Shown piece by piece: positions 42,754 to 51,571 of a stretch of DNA of 64,000 bases (its first letter is position 1; each line of letters starts with the position of its first letter). The translations under genes were made by a program, and so were the position numbers. The DNA comes from CAYNWH01 sp964400885 (GTDB lineage: Bacteria > Patescibacteriota > Patescibacteriia > CAIXNZ01): contig CAYNWH010000003.1 in the NCBI GenBank assembly GCA_964400885.1, positions 1 to 64,000 on the forward strand, given 5' to 3'. The notes under the pieces were generated by a model. The model had not been told where the DNA came from. It did no database searches and worked only from the letters and a program-made list of their open reading frames with translations.

Positions 42754-42916
42754 AAATTATACCCTGCTTTAGCAGGCTATTTTAAATAAATTCACCGACC
42801 CACTGAAGTGGGGTGTAAAGTTGAAAATTATACCCTGCTTTCTCGTCCGCCAAAGCTTTGCGACGGCGGAAGCAGGTCATTGATTTATAAATAAGCCCAC
42901 TGAAGTGGGGTGTAAA
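42754..42916. repeat. Two tandem hairpin-pair units, the second with an inserted hairpin
   Basis: Each unit runs ATTATACCCTGCTT…AGCAGG … CCCACTGAAGTGGGGTGTAAA (unit 1 about 42757-42819, unit 2 about 42829-42916). In unit 2 the loop of the first hairpin carries an extra stem TCCGCC…GGCGGA (42846-42870). A related unit is at 45681-45714. Confidence 0.75.
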
Positions 42917-42932
42917 TTATAATTATAAAAAC

Positions 42933-42969
42933 AAAGAGCCCTCCCCGCACAGCGGGGAGGGCTCTTTTT
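42933..42969. terminator. Strong terminator downstream of the GT4 gene
   Basis: AAAGAGCCCTCCCCGC and its complement form a 16-bp stem flanked by A- and T-runs; it can act on both strands. Confidence 0.9.
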
Positions 42970-42979
42970 GAAGTAAAAT

Positions 42980-44143
42980 TTATTTGAATTGGCTTAAACC
43001 GAATTTATTAGTATAAACAATCTCATCACCTGGCTTTAAAGCAGAACCATATAAAGCAATTGTTCTTTTCACAATATTATCCCAATTGTATTCTGTCTGT
43101 GTCCTGTCTCTTAATTTAGCGCCCATTTCTGGAATCAGCTCAGAATGATTCAAAATATATTGCAACTTCTGGCTTAAATCAGTAACACTTTTAGATTTAA
43201 AACTTAAGCCAAGATCAAAAATCGCTTCTTTGTTTGGTTCAATATCGCTCACAATAACAGCCTTACCATAACTCATAGCTTCAAGCAAAGCAATAGAAAA
43301 ACCTTCAGCTTCAGAAGGCTGAACAAAGACATAAGCATTAGAATATAATTCAGCCAAAGCCTGGCCTGTTTGATTGCCAGTAAAAATGATATTCTGGTTA
43401 TCGCCAGCTAAGGTTTTTAAATATTGGACATAATCGTCAGTGTAATTAGCATCACCAGCAATCACTAACTTTTTATCAGGATTTGGCAAAGCTAAATAAG
43501 CCTGGATTAAATAATGAATGCCTTTATGTCTGATTAATCTGGCTACAGTTAAAATATAATCATTGCCTAAAAGTCCCCATTTTTCAGTAATCATTTTCGG
43601 CTCTGCCTTGGCAAAAACCGGCACGCCATTTGGAATATATTCTAAATCACCTTTAAATTCCTGGCCATGAACTTTGCTTTGATACTGAGAAACCGCAATA
43701 GTTTTATGAGACCATCTGACTGAGATATAAGCGCCTAAACTCAAAAATTTTCTGGCAACAAATCCCCACTTTTTATGCTTTCTGTCATCAGAATGAAAGG
43801 TAGAAATTATTTTAGCTTTTCTCTTTAGCAAGCGAGGAATCCAAAGCAAACTAGACGGACCAATAGCATGATAATGAATAATATCAGCATCACGTCTTAA
43901 AACATCTAAAGTAGCCAAAAAAGTATGGCTAATAGCATCTAAATGTTTAGTTTTGATCGTTGGCAAATGAATCAAATTAACACCTTTATATTCTTGCAAA
44001 TATTTAGGTGTATAATGATTGCGCACATAAACAAAAACCTCGTTGCCTTCTTTAACTAAACGAGTTGCTAATTCCTCTACGTGACGTTCTACGCCACCAT
44101 AGATGGCTGGTATTCCTTTTTGACCAATAAAGTAAATTTTCAT
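42980..44143 (-). CDS. GT4 glycosyltransferase, DUF1972/rhamnosyltransferase-like
   Basis: The 387-residue protein begins IGQKGIPAIYGGVERHVEEL, the signature of DUF1972-type GT4 enzymes (WsaF/WcaL-like, often rhamnosyltransferases). The donor domain has ARLIRHKGIHYLIQAY and PSEAEGFSIALLEAMSYGKA with the E-x7-E motif. It is a separate transcription unit with its own consensus promoter and a dyad over the start site. dTDP-rhamnose from the rml genes is a plausible donor. Confidence 0.9.
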   Translation of the reverse strand: MKIYFIGQKGIPAIYGGVERHVEELATRLVKEGNEVFVYVRNHYTPKYLQEYKGVNLIHLPTIKTKHLDAISHTFLATLDVLRRDADIIHYHAIGPSSLLWIPRLLKRKAKIISTFHSDDRKHKKWGFVARKFLSLGAYISVRWSHKTIAVSQYQSKVHGQEFKGDLEYIPNGVPVFAKAEPKMITEKWGLLGNDYILTVARLIRHKGIHYLIQAYLALPNPDKKLVIAGDANYTDDYVQYLKTLAGDNQNIIFTGNQTGQALAELYSNAYVFVQPSEAEGFSIALLEAMSYGKAVIVSDIEPNKEAIFDLGLSFKSKSVTDLSQKLQYILNHSELIPEMGAKLRDRTQTEYNWDNIVKRTIALYGSALKPGDEIVYTNKFGLSQFK

Positions 44144-44151
44144 ATATTTTA

Positions 44152-44203
44152 TACAATATAGAGTTTAATATTGTATAATAGCATATTTGTAAATATTTGT
44201 CAA
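44152..44203 (-). promoter_or_regulatory. Promoter and dyad for the GT4 gene at 44143
   Basis: Minus-strand TTGACA (complement of 44198-44203), 17 bases ending TGC, TATTAT (complement of 44175-44180). A dyad TATACAATA/TATTGTATA (44152-44160, 44169-44177) overlaps the -10 and the start site. Confidence 0.65.
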
Positions 44204-44225
44204 GACAAAATCTTAAGACCAAAAA

Positions 44226-44243
44226 AAGGGGCATTTACCCCTT
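44226..44243 (-). terminator. Terminator of the polysaccharide operon
   Basis: AAGGGG and CCCCTT (loop CATTTA) are followed on the minus strand by seven T residues. Confidence 0.7.
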
Positions 44244-44293
44244 ATTTGACTTGACCTTAACAGAAATACTTCTAAATGTCAAGCGAAAACTTA

Positions 44294-45669
44294 TTAAACT
44301 AAATTCTGGTAAATTTGTAAAATTTCTGTTAAATGTAACTGGGGCTGGGCCTGTTTTTCTGCCCATTGGCGCGCATTTTGTCCTAATTTTTGGCAAGACT
44401 CTAAATCATTATAAAGCGCCTTAATTTTAACCTGTAAATCATTTGCTTCTCCGGCCTTAAATAAATAGCCAGTTTTACCATTTTCAACTAGTTCTGGGAT
44501 ACCGCCTAAATCTGAACCAATAACCGGCTTAGCCAAAGCAAAAGCTTCTAANNNNNNNNNNNNNNNNNNNNNNNNNNNNNNNNNNNNNNNNNNNNNNNNN
44601 NNNNNNNNNNNNNNNNNNNNNNNNNNNNNNNNNNNNNNNNNNNNNNNNNNNGGATACCGCCTAAATCTGAACCAATAACCGGCTTAGCCAAAGCAAAAGC
44701 TTCTAAAATAGCAATCGGGTTATTTTCATACCAAATTGAGGGCATAACAACTAACCTAGCCCGGCTAATTAAATCATAAAGTTCCTGACCCATTTTATGA
44801 CCTAAGAGCTTAACATTATTCAACTTATTGGCAGCAATATATTTTAAAATCTGATCCTTTTGCGGCCCCTCGCCAATTATATGCAATTTGATATCAGGTA
44901 AAGTTTTCATGGCCTCTAAAAGCACCATCAGGCCCTTTTCCTGGCTTAAACGGCCAAAATACAGCAAACCATCCCCTGCCTCAAAACTAGGCTTAAATTT
45001 GGCCAAATCAATAAAATTATACAAATGTTTAATTTTATCTGTTTTAATTTGCCAATTTTCATTAATTTTATTTTTTAAAAATTTACTGGGCGCAATAAAA
45101 AGCTTAACTTTGTCATAGCTTTTTAAAATCATCTTATGCAAATACATTTCCAGCATAGCTAAAAAGCTCATAGCCTTATTATCTTTAATGCATTTATATT
45201 TACAGCAATTATAGTATTTATGAACTTTACATCTTTCACAAACCTGGCCTTGGGTAAACAAACGATAATTAGGGCAGATCAAATGGTAATCATGCATTGT
45301 CCAGACAATCGGTATTTTATATTTCTTTAGAACTCCTAAAATTGACGGAGTTAATTGGAAATTAAAATTATGCAAATGCGCCACATCCGGTTTTTCTTTT
45401 TTTAGCAAAGCATCTAACTTGCTCTTAGCTTCAAAAGAGAAAATCAAATGTATAGCCTTTTGCAAATCTTTTAAAAACCCCTCCCTTTTATTAAAATCAA
45501 TATTTTTAATAAAATAATCAGCATAAGCTGAAGGTTCATTTTTTTCATCCTGCATAGAAAATTCCATTACTTGATGGCCATTTTTTTTCAATAAATCAAT
45601 CAAATCAAACATATAGGCTTCTGAACCGCCTTTGCGATAAAAAAATTTATTAACCATTAATATCTTCAT
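44294..45669 (-). CDS. GT4 glycosyltransferase, one gene split by a scaffold gap
   Basis: The N-terminal part (from 45669) has FFYRKGGSEAYMFDL, a Cys-rich segment CERCKVHKYYNCCKYKC (~140-160) and LYFGRLSQEKGLMVLLEAM. The C-terminal part (44294-44536) begins in ALAKPVIGSDLGGIPELV. Between them 100 Ns (44552-44651) are flanked by the same 55 bp. Removing one copy plus the Ns (155 bp) restores a single frame of 406 residues, so the gene is intact. Its donor region is WYENNPIAILEAFALAKPV. It is the last gene of the operon starting at 49203. Confidence 0.9.
44497..44706. other. Assembly gap: 100 Ns between identical 55-bp ends
   Basis: 44497-44551 and 44652-44706 are identical. The two contigs overlap rather than being separated, so the N-run is artificial. 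Confidence 0.95.
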
Positions 45670-45680
45670 AGTTTTTAAAT

Positions 45681-45714
45681 TTATACCCTACTTTAGTAGG
45701 CCGGCTAAAGCCGG
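45681..45714. repeat. Two adjacent hairpins, diverged copy of the 42754 units
   Basis: CCTACTTTAGTAGG (45687-45700) and CCGGCTAAAGCCGG (45701-45714). The first differs from CCTGCTTTAGCAGG by a paired G-to-A and C-to-T change that keeps the stem. Confidence 0.65.
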
Positions 45715-45722
45715 GAATAATA

Positions 45723-46826
45723 TTAATCTTCTAATCTTGCTAATTCCAAATACAAATCTTCATATGCTTGAACCATGTTTTCCAAGCTGAATTTTTCTTT
45801 CACTTGTTCATGAGCATTTTTTACAATTTTTTGCTGCAAATCAGAATCTGACAATAATTTCTCAATGCTTTGGAAAATAGCTTCAGAATTTTTTGGCGCA
45901 AAAAGCAAACCCGTTTTACCAGATTCAATAATTTCCATGATGCCGCCAACTTTAGAGGCCAAAACAGGCACGCCAACAGCTTGCGCTTCTAAAATTGCTA
46001 TGCCTAAACCTTCCCATATAGAAGGCAAAATAAACAAAGCCATGGCAGGTAAAATGTTTTCTGGATCAGTACGCCGGCCCCAAAAAACAACATGATCTTG
46101 CAAGCCCAGATCTTTAGCCTGATTTTTTAATTCATTTTCCAAGTTACCAGCACCTACTATATTTAAAATAAAATTAGGGTATTTTTTAATAATTAAAGGC
46201 ATTGCGTCAATTAAGTAATAGTGGCCTTTTTGCGGCTCTAAACGGGCAATGGTCACTGCTGATATCTTGTTATGCAAATCAATTGACTGATAACCTCTAA
46301 AGCTAAATTTATGCAAATCAATACCGTTATAAATAACTGCTATTTTCTTAGGATTAATTTTTTCTTTTTTAACTGAATAGTTTTTAACGCTTTGGGAAAC
46401 AGCAATGATTTTTTTAGTAAAAATGGCCAGTTTAAATTTTATCAGCTTTTTCAGCCAGCTTTCATCCAAATTAATATTATGTTCTGTGGAAATAATAATG
46501 GGTACGCCAGCTAAAATAGCTGCTATTCTCCCCCAAGTATCACCGCCAAACAAATGAGTATGAACTATTTGCGGCTTAACTTCTTTTAAAAATTTGACCA
46601 GCTGCCAAATCACTCCCAGCCCTAGCTTGCTTTTTTTAATAAAAATTTTAACTGGCAAGCCCAAAGCTTCAAAGTCTTCAGCCATTGGTCCGCCAGCTAC
46701 AGCTGTGCAAACATAAGGTTCGAATTTTTGCCGATCAAGCTGGCGGCAGAGATCCAAAAGCAGTTTTTCAGCACCGCCTAAAGTAAAGGAATTAATAATA
46801 TAAACTATTTTAATTTTTTCTGTCAT
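45723..46826 (-). CDS. GT4 family glycosyltransferase
   Basis: The 367-residue protein starts KIVYIINSFTLGGAEKLLLD, typical of GT4 family, and its donor domain carries VTIARLEPQKGHYYLIDAM and PSIWEGLGIAILEAQAVGVPVLAS with E-x7-E. It sits five bases after the O-antigen-ligase-like gene, with which it is surely co-transcribed. Sugar specificity is unknown. Confidence 0.9.
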   Translation of the reverse strand: MTEKIKIVYIINSFTLGGAEKLLLDLCRQLDRQKFEPYVCTAVAGGPMAEDFEALGLPVKIFIKKSKLGLGVIWQLVKFLKEVKPQIVHTHLFGGDTWGRIAAILAGVPIIISTEHNINLDESWLKKLIKFKLAIFTKKIIAVSQSVKNYSVKKEKINPKKIAVIYNGIDLHKFSFRGYQSIDLHNKISAVTIARLEPQKGHYYLIDAMPLIIKKYPNFILNIVGAGNLENELKNQAKDLGLQDHVVFWGRRTDPENILPAMALFILPSIWEGLGIAILEAQAVGVPVLASKVGGIMEIIESGKTGLLFAPKNSEAIFQSIEKLLSDSDLQQKIVKNAHEQVKEKFSLENMVQAYEDLYLELARLED

Positions 46827-46831
46827 AAAAG

Positions 46832-48214
46832 TTAAGCTGACTTGCCAGCAAATTTTAATTTAGTCAATTTAAGGCTGGCTAAAGCCAAACCAATGGGCAG
46901 CCACATTTTGCCCAAAAAATAACTAGTACCAAAAAACTGAAAAACGATTACGCCAACTACAGCCAAAAGCATGCCTAAAATTAGCCAAGAATATTCTGTC
47001 GTTTTGCTTTTTTTATAGCCTTGATACGTGACATATAAAATATAACCCAATAAAGCCAGATAAGTAATTGTGCCAAACAAACCAGTTTCTGCCAGGGTTT
47101 TAAAAATAAAGCCATGAGCATCCAAAACTCCGCCATATTCCATAATATACCATTGAATGCCAGCTAAAATATTAGTAAAAGTGCCTATGCCCTGGCCAAA
47201 AAGCGGATGCTCTTTAAATAGAGTTAAGGCAATCTCAATTAATTTCAATCTATTCAAATTAGAGGTAGAGATAATTTGTGAAGTAAACAAAGTGTACATT
47301 AAATATAAAATCGGCAAGAATAAAACCAAGATAAAATAGAACAAATAATCGCCAAAGATATGTTTAACCTCTTTCCTATATTTGAGCCAGGCTAAGATTA
47401 ATAGTTCCATAAACAAAGCCAGCCAGCCTGATCTGGAAAGCGTCAATAAATTAATTGCCATCATTAATAAAGCGCCTAGCAAATAAATATTTTTCCAAAA
47501 GATATCTTTCTCCTGCCAAAATAAAATTAAAGCAACAGGAATCAGGGCAATTAATATTTCTGCCAATAAATTATGGTTTGTGCCCAAAGGATAAACACCA
47601 GCAATAGCAAAAGGGATAGCGCGCCTTAAACCTTCAGAAGGCGGAAAAATTAAAGACCAAATGCCCATCAAAGATAATGTCAAACCTAAAACAAACAGTA
47701 CCTTAAAAGTGTTATATAATTTTTTAAAGCTGTCGATGATATTAAATGGCAAAATTACATAAACTAAATAAAAGAAAAGAATTGGCCTGAAAATATATTT
47801 AATAGAAAGTGAAAGCCATTCCCTATCTACGTTTAATAATGAGGCTGCAGTAGCCAGCGCAAATAAAAGCATAAAAAACCAAGCTGGAAAATTTTGCCGC
47901 CTGATTTTTTCTTTTTTTATATAATTTAAATAAAGAATTCTAAACCCCCAAGCTAACAAAAGAACTAAACCAATTAAATCAACGTAAGGGATATCAAGAT
48001 CTTGATAAACAAATTCTAAATAAATAAAAGGATATAAAAAAGCCATTAAATAAATACCAAATTCCGGATAAAGTATAAAAAATAATAAAACCAATAAAGC
48101 CAGCACAGCAATCAAAATATAAAAAGAAAAATCACTAGCCATGGTCAAGCCAACTGTAAAAAACGCAGCTAGTAATAAAAAAATAAATAATGTTTTAGAG
48201 TTAAAAGTTGGCAT
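46832..48214 (-). CDS. O-antigen ligase/polymerase-like membrane protein
   Basis: The 460-residue protein has about 12 membrane helices and the Wzy_C (O-antigen ligase) signature region: a large outer loop with FGQGIGTFTNILAGIQWYIMEYGGVLDAHGFIFKTLAETGLFG, where H-x-F and the following acidic helix are typical. WaaL/Wzy proteins join or polymerise undecaprenyl-linked glycans at the outer face. Only two bases separate it from the radical SAM gene, so it is part of the polysaccharide operon. Confidence 0.87.
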   Translation of the reverse strand: MPTFNSKTLFIFLLLAAFFTVGLTMASDFSFYILIAVLALLVLLFFILYPEFGIYLMAFLYPFIYLEFVYQDLDIPYVDLIGLVLLLAWGFRILYLNYIKKEKIRRQNFPAWFFMLLFALATAASLLNVDREWLSLSIKYIFRPILFFYLVYVILPFNIIDSFKKLYNTFKVLFVLGLTLSLMGIWSLIFPPSEGLRRAIPFAIAGVYPLGTNHNLLAEILIALIPVALILFWQEKDIFWKNIYLLGALLMMAINLLTLSRSGWLALFMELLILAWLKYRKEVKHIFGDYLFYFILVLFLPILYLMYTLFTSQIISTSNLNRLKLIEIALTLFKEHPLFGQGIGTFTNILAGIQWYIMEYGGVLDAHGFIFKTLAETGLFGTITYLALLGYILYVTYQGYKKSKTTEYSWLILGMLLAVVGVIVFQFFGTSYFLGKMWLPIGLALASLKLTKLKFAGKSA

Positions 48215-48216
48215 AT

Positions 48217-49203
48217 TTATAAAGCTGTTTTTATAAACTTATTCTTTAATATCCAGGCGATTACTGCGACAGGATGTTTTTTAATAGCCGAACGGGCGGT
48301 GCAAATCATCCAATTTTGGCTCTTTCGTTCTAAAGCAATGGCTTCTTGAGCTTGTTTTGAGCTATACAAATCCTCCAGGCTGGCAAAATCCTTTAAATTA
48401 CCCATTAAATGCGCGGAAATATCAGCCGGATAAACATTGCCTTGCGGATCAATAAAAAGATTATCTTGACCAGAATAATTAGGCAATAAGCGCTGGCCTG
48501 TTTTAATATATGCAAATAAGGCATAGGCAAAATATGCCCTGACCCACCTTTTTAAATTCCAGCCTGCCAGTTCGGTTTTAATTAATTTTTCAAATTCATC
48601 TTTGAATTTATCTATCTTGGTAATTTTATTTTCTACAATATTAAAATAATTATCAGCATTGTGAATAGCGGCCAAAGTAAATTCAATGCCTAAATCTCGG
48701 GACAATTGGTAAACTTTATCTAATTGATCAATATTATAATCACCAGCTGTAAAAGCCAAACGCAAATTTTTAACGCCCAAGGACTGTAAAACTTTTAAGG
48801 TTGCCAAAACTTTTTCATAACCGCCAGGAATACCTCTAATCTGATCGTGAACCTGGCCAATACCATCCAAAGATAAACCAATACCAATATCTGGCTTAAT
48901 TTTTAAAATGGCCTGCATTTTTTCTTTGATTAATTGAGTGGCAAAACCATTGCTGGAAATAATAATTTTAGCCATTGGATTTTTCTCAACCAAAAGTTTA
49001 ATTAAATCCACTAAATCAGGCCTGAGAAAAGGCTCTCCGCCTGTAATATTTATATCTGTTAAATTATTTGGTAGTTTTGTATATTCAGCCAATGCTAAAA
49101 CTGGCATGGGATCAGTTTTCCAGATATTGCACATGCGGCATCTTGAATTACAATTATAAGTTACTGCCAAAACCAAATCTTTGGGCAGATTAATTTTCGC
49201 CAT
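48217..49203 (-). CDS. Radical SAM protein in a polysaccharide operon
   Basis: The 328-residue protein has the [4Fe-4S] motif CNSRCRMC (residues ~14-21), the INITGGEPFLRPDL SAM-binding segment and the ISSNG and LSLDG strands of the radical SAM barrel. The C-terminal region keeps a single late Cys (WMICTAR), so a full SPASM cluster set is absent. Similar proteins occur in glycan clusters without a defined substrate. It is the first gene of the operon and has a consensus promoter (49311-49339). Confidence 0.85.
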   Translation of the reverse strand: MAKINLPKDLVLAVTYNCNSRCRMCNIWKTDPMPVLALAEYTKLPNNLTDINITGGEPFLRPDLVDLIKLLVEKNPMAKIIISSNGFATQLIKEKMQAILKIKPDIGIGLSLDGIGQVHDQIRGIPGGYEKVLATLKVLQSLGVKNLRLAFTAGDYNIDQLDKVYQLSRDLGIEFTLAAIHNADNYFNIVENKITKIDKFKDEFEKLIKTELAGWNLKRWVRAYFAYALFAYIKTGQRLLPNYSGQDNLFIDPQGNVYPADISAHLMGNLKDFASLEDLYSSKQAQEAIALERKSQNWMICTARSAIKKHPVAVIAWILKNKFIKTAL

Positions 49204-49310
49204 AGAATAAATTTGTTATCTAAACCACGAATTTTTTACACAAATTATCACTAATTATTCGTGTTTATCAGTGATTATTAATTAGTGTTTCCGTTATCTT
49301 ATTTTATCTA

Positions 49311-49339
49311 ATTTTAACATATTTTCTATAATTTGTCAA
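49311..49339 (-). promoter_or_regulatory. Promoter of the polysaccharide operon
   Basis: Minus-strand TTGACA (complement of 49334-49339), 17 bases, TAAAAT (complement of 49311-49316); ~105-nt leader to ATG 49203. Confidence 0.7.
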
Positions 49340-49353
49340 ATAAAGAACCCGAA

Positions 49354-49387
49354 ACAAAACACCCCCGTTAGCGGGGGCGTTTTGTTA
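49354..49387. terminator. Terminator between the Wzz-like gene and the operon
   Basis: AACAAAAC and CCCCCG pair with CGGGGG and GTTTTGTT in a long stem; it ends the Wzz-like transcript upstream of the operon promoter. Confidence 0.88.
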
Positions 49388-49408
49388 ACTTATATAGAAA
49401 AAATTAAA

Positions 49409-50173
49409 TTATTGAAGATGATCATACATAGTTTTAATTTCAGTCTTTCTGGATTCAATAACAGGTTCGATTGGTTCTTTAACTAATTCATAATCTGGAT
49501 TAAAACCAAAGTCATTTTCGCTTTTGGGTTCAACAATCTCACTGACTTTTGTGGCATTTTTAACTTTTTTAGCTTCGTTTAAGATGACAAAAGCACTGCC
49601 AAATAAAAAGCCAATTATTAAGGATAAAAGACTATTTAAGATAATATTAGGTCTAGCTGGATATTTACTAACAAAAACATCATCTACGATTTTAATTGAG
49701 ACGTCAGTGCCGCCACCATGATATTCAGCGCCTTTATTAACTAAAACATAGGCAATATTTTTAACTAACTGAGAGGCATAATTTCTGTCAGCATCATAAA
49801 CAGTTATCTCAATAATACCTGTTTCTGGTATGACATCAGCTTTAACGTTCTTTTTCCATTCTTTTCTCCTTTCTGTGCTATCTGTAGAAAATTTATTTTT
49901 GATAGTATTATTAGATTCAATAACCTCATTATAAAAAGATGATGTAAAGATAATGCTGGCTAAATTTGAACCGATTTTTTCCGCTGATTTAGTAGCGGTA
50001 TAAGCATCTAAATTTTGCTCCTGTTTTTGAATAATCAACATTTGAGTTGAAGCTGCATATTGAAAAGGCTGAACTAGACTCACAATCAATGACAAAACTA
50101 CTGCTACGCCAATAATTAAGGCTACAATTTCCCAGTTTTTTCTTAAGATTTTTGAGTATTGTAAGTTTTCCAT
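49409..50173 (-). CDS. Wzz-like chain-length determinant protein
   Basis: The 254-residue protein has two membrane helices (~15-36 and ~178-198) bracketing an outer helical region, the Wzz/polysaccharide co-polymerase topology. FVSKYPARPNIILNSLLSLIIG just before helix 2 is the conserved Pro-rich motif. The C-terminal ~50 residues are cytoplasmic and lack a Walker kinase domain. Wzz proteins set glycan chain length together with Wzy; the Wzy/ligase-like gene lies in the next operon. It has a consensus promoter (50243-50271). Confidence 0.85.
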   Translation of the reverse strand: MENLQYSKILRKNWEIVALIIGVAVVLSLIVSLVQPFQYAASTQMLIIQKQEQNLDAYTATKSAEKIGSNLASIIFTSSFYNEVIESNNTIKNKFSTDSTERRKEWKKNVKADVIPETGIIEITVYDADRNYASQLVKNIAYVLVNKGAEYHGGGTDVSIKIVDDVFVSKYPARPNIILNSLLSLIIGFLFGSAFVILNEAKKVKNATKVSEIVEPKSENDFGFNPDYELVKEPIEPVIESRKTEIKTMYDHLQ

Positions 50174-50242
50174 ATAAATAAAATTAATGTTATAAACTTA
50201 ATTTAATTTCTCTAAAAAATTAAAGTATTTTATTGATTTCTA

Positions 50243-50271
50243 ATTCTAGCATATTACCTGTAATTTGTCAA
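50243..50271 (-). promoter_or_regulatory. Promoter for the Wzz-like gene
   Basis: Minus-strand TTGACA (complement of 50266-50271), 17 bases ending TGC, TAGAAT (complement of 50243-50248). Confidence 0.72.
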
Positions 50272-50281
50272 GAGTACGAAT

Positions 50282-50310
50282 AAAAAATCTCTCCCCAGAG
50301 AGATTTTTTA
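50282..50310 (-). terminator. Terminator of the HtrA-like gene
   Basis: AAAAATCTCT and AGAGATTTTT form a stem around CCCCAG, followed by T-runs on both strands. Confidence 0.7.
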
Positions 50311-50334
50311 AAGCTAATATTAGCTAATTCAAAA

Positions 50335-51474
50335 CTATTTTAAAGTTATGTTTATTTCTTTTTCCTGCCCCTGATGCAAATATTTTATAGTGATTTCTTG
50401 GCCCGTTTTATACTCTAAAAGGATATCCACTAAATCATTATCCTGACTAATTTTCTGGCCTTCAAAGCTCGTAATTATATCGCCTATTTCTAATTGGTCT
50501 GCTAAAGGACTATCTAACTTAATAGCCACGCCCTTTATGTCTGGCCAAATTAAAGCGCCGCTTTCCAAGCCTTGCCGGTCTTCAGCCGTTAAACCATGAA
50601 CCTGGCTCAAATCCAGATAATTTATGCCCAAATACGGCCTTTGCACCTCTTCGCCCTTTAAAACTTGGCTAATAATAGAACTGATATAATAAATGGGAAC
50701 AGCTTTGTCTTGGTCCAGCAAAATAGCCACTACCGCACCTGCCCCATTAACGACCGGGGAACCATTAAATTCTGAATTGAATTTTTTAGTCAGTAAAATA
50801 TATTTGTCTAATTCTTGGCTGGAAGAAATAAAATCATACTTACTAGTTATCTCTTTATACCTTTTATCTGAAATATTAGCTAAATCCAGCTGGTTTAAAT
50901 AACTATTATAAACAAAAGCTTGCTGGCCAATGCTAATAGTGGCAAAATCAGCAATTTGCACTGGAGGCATATTCTGAGCTGTTATTTTAAGAAAAACAAT
51001 ACCTGTTAAATCATCCTTAACCATCTTGTCTATTTCATAAATCTTTTTATTATAAGTAACAACTAAATTATTGCCAATATCAGTTATTGAATCACTGGTG
51101 CTAATCAGCCAGCCATCACTAGTTAAAATAGTCGCCTGACCTAAATAATCTGAAGGTGTAAAAATTTTATTTAAAGCCACATCAGAAATAATTTTTTTCC
51201 TGTAAATGCCGACAACCGTGGGTTGCATTTGGTTTTTGATTTGCTCTACCCTTAAATCCTGTTCAACTACGACTTTCTTAGGTTGGCTGATAACTATTTC
51301 ACGAGAGCCAGTATCTGTTGCTTCAGTAAAATACAAATCCCTAAAAAAAGCAAAATTTGATAAATAATACCTCGTGAAAAACTCACCGCTAATTCCAGCT
51401 AAAAAGCCCAAAACAACAATAATAACTATAAAAATTATAGATTTAATAGTTTTTTTATTCTTTTTTTCTTCCAT
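50335..51474 (-). CDS. HtrA/DegP-like protein, apparently lacking the catalytic histidine
   Basis: The 379-residue protein has one membrane helix (~12-30), a trypsin-like domain (~80-265) and a C-terminal PDZ domain (~275-379; SPLADQLEIGDIITSFEGQK). The segment where active proteases read TNNHV instead reads STSDSI (in LTSDGWLISTSDSITD), so the His is missing. The Asp region (DDLTGIVFLKI) is present, and the Ser region reads FNGSPVV rather than GNSGGP. It is therefore probably a pseudoprotease acting as a chaperone, scaffold or peptide sensor. Confidence 0.8.
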   Translation of the reverse strand: MEEKKNKKTIKSIIFIVIIVVLGFLAGISGEFFTRYYLSNFAFFRDLYFTEATDTGSREIVISQPKKVVVEQDLRVEQIKNQMQPTVVGIYRKKIISDVALNKIFTPSDYLGQATILTSDGWLISTSDSITDIGNNLVVTYNKKIYEIDKMVKDDLTGIVFLKITAQNMPPVQIADFATISIGQQAFVYNSYLNQLDLANISDKRYKEITSKYDFISSSQELDKYILLTKKFNSEFNGSPVVNGAGAVVAILLDQDKAVPIYYISSIISQVLKGEEVQRPYLGINYLDLSQVHGLTAEDRQGLESGALIWPDIKGVAIKLDSPLADQLEIGDIITSFEGQKISQDNDLVDILLEYKTGQEITIKYLHQGQEKEINITLK

Positions 51475-51571
51475 AAATTTAAATTATTAAATAATTAAAT
51501 TATTAGCCCATGAGGCAATCATAAAATTATTTTTTAAAAATTGCCAATTAAACTAATAATCCAATATAAAA

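Noticed and set aside
44294..44536. Separate short glycosyltransferase gene
   Set aside because: It is the C-terminal part of the gene at 45669 cut by the artificial N-run.
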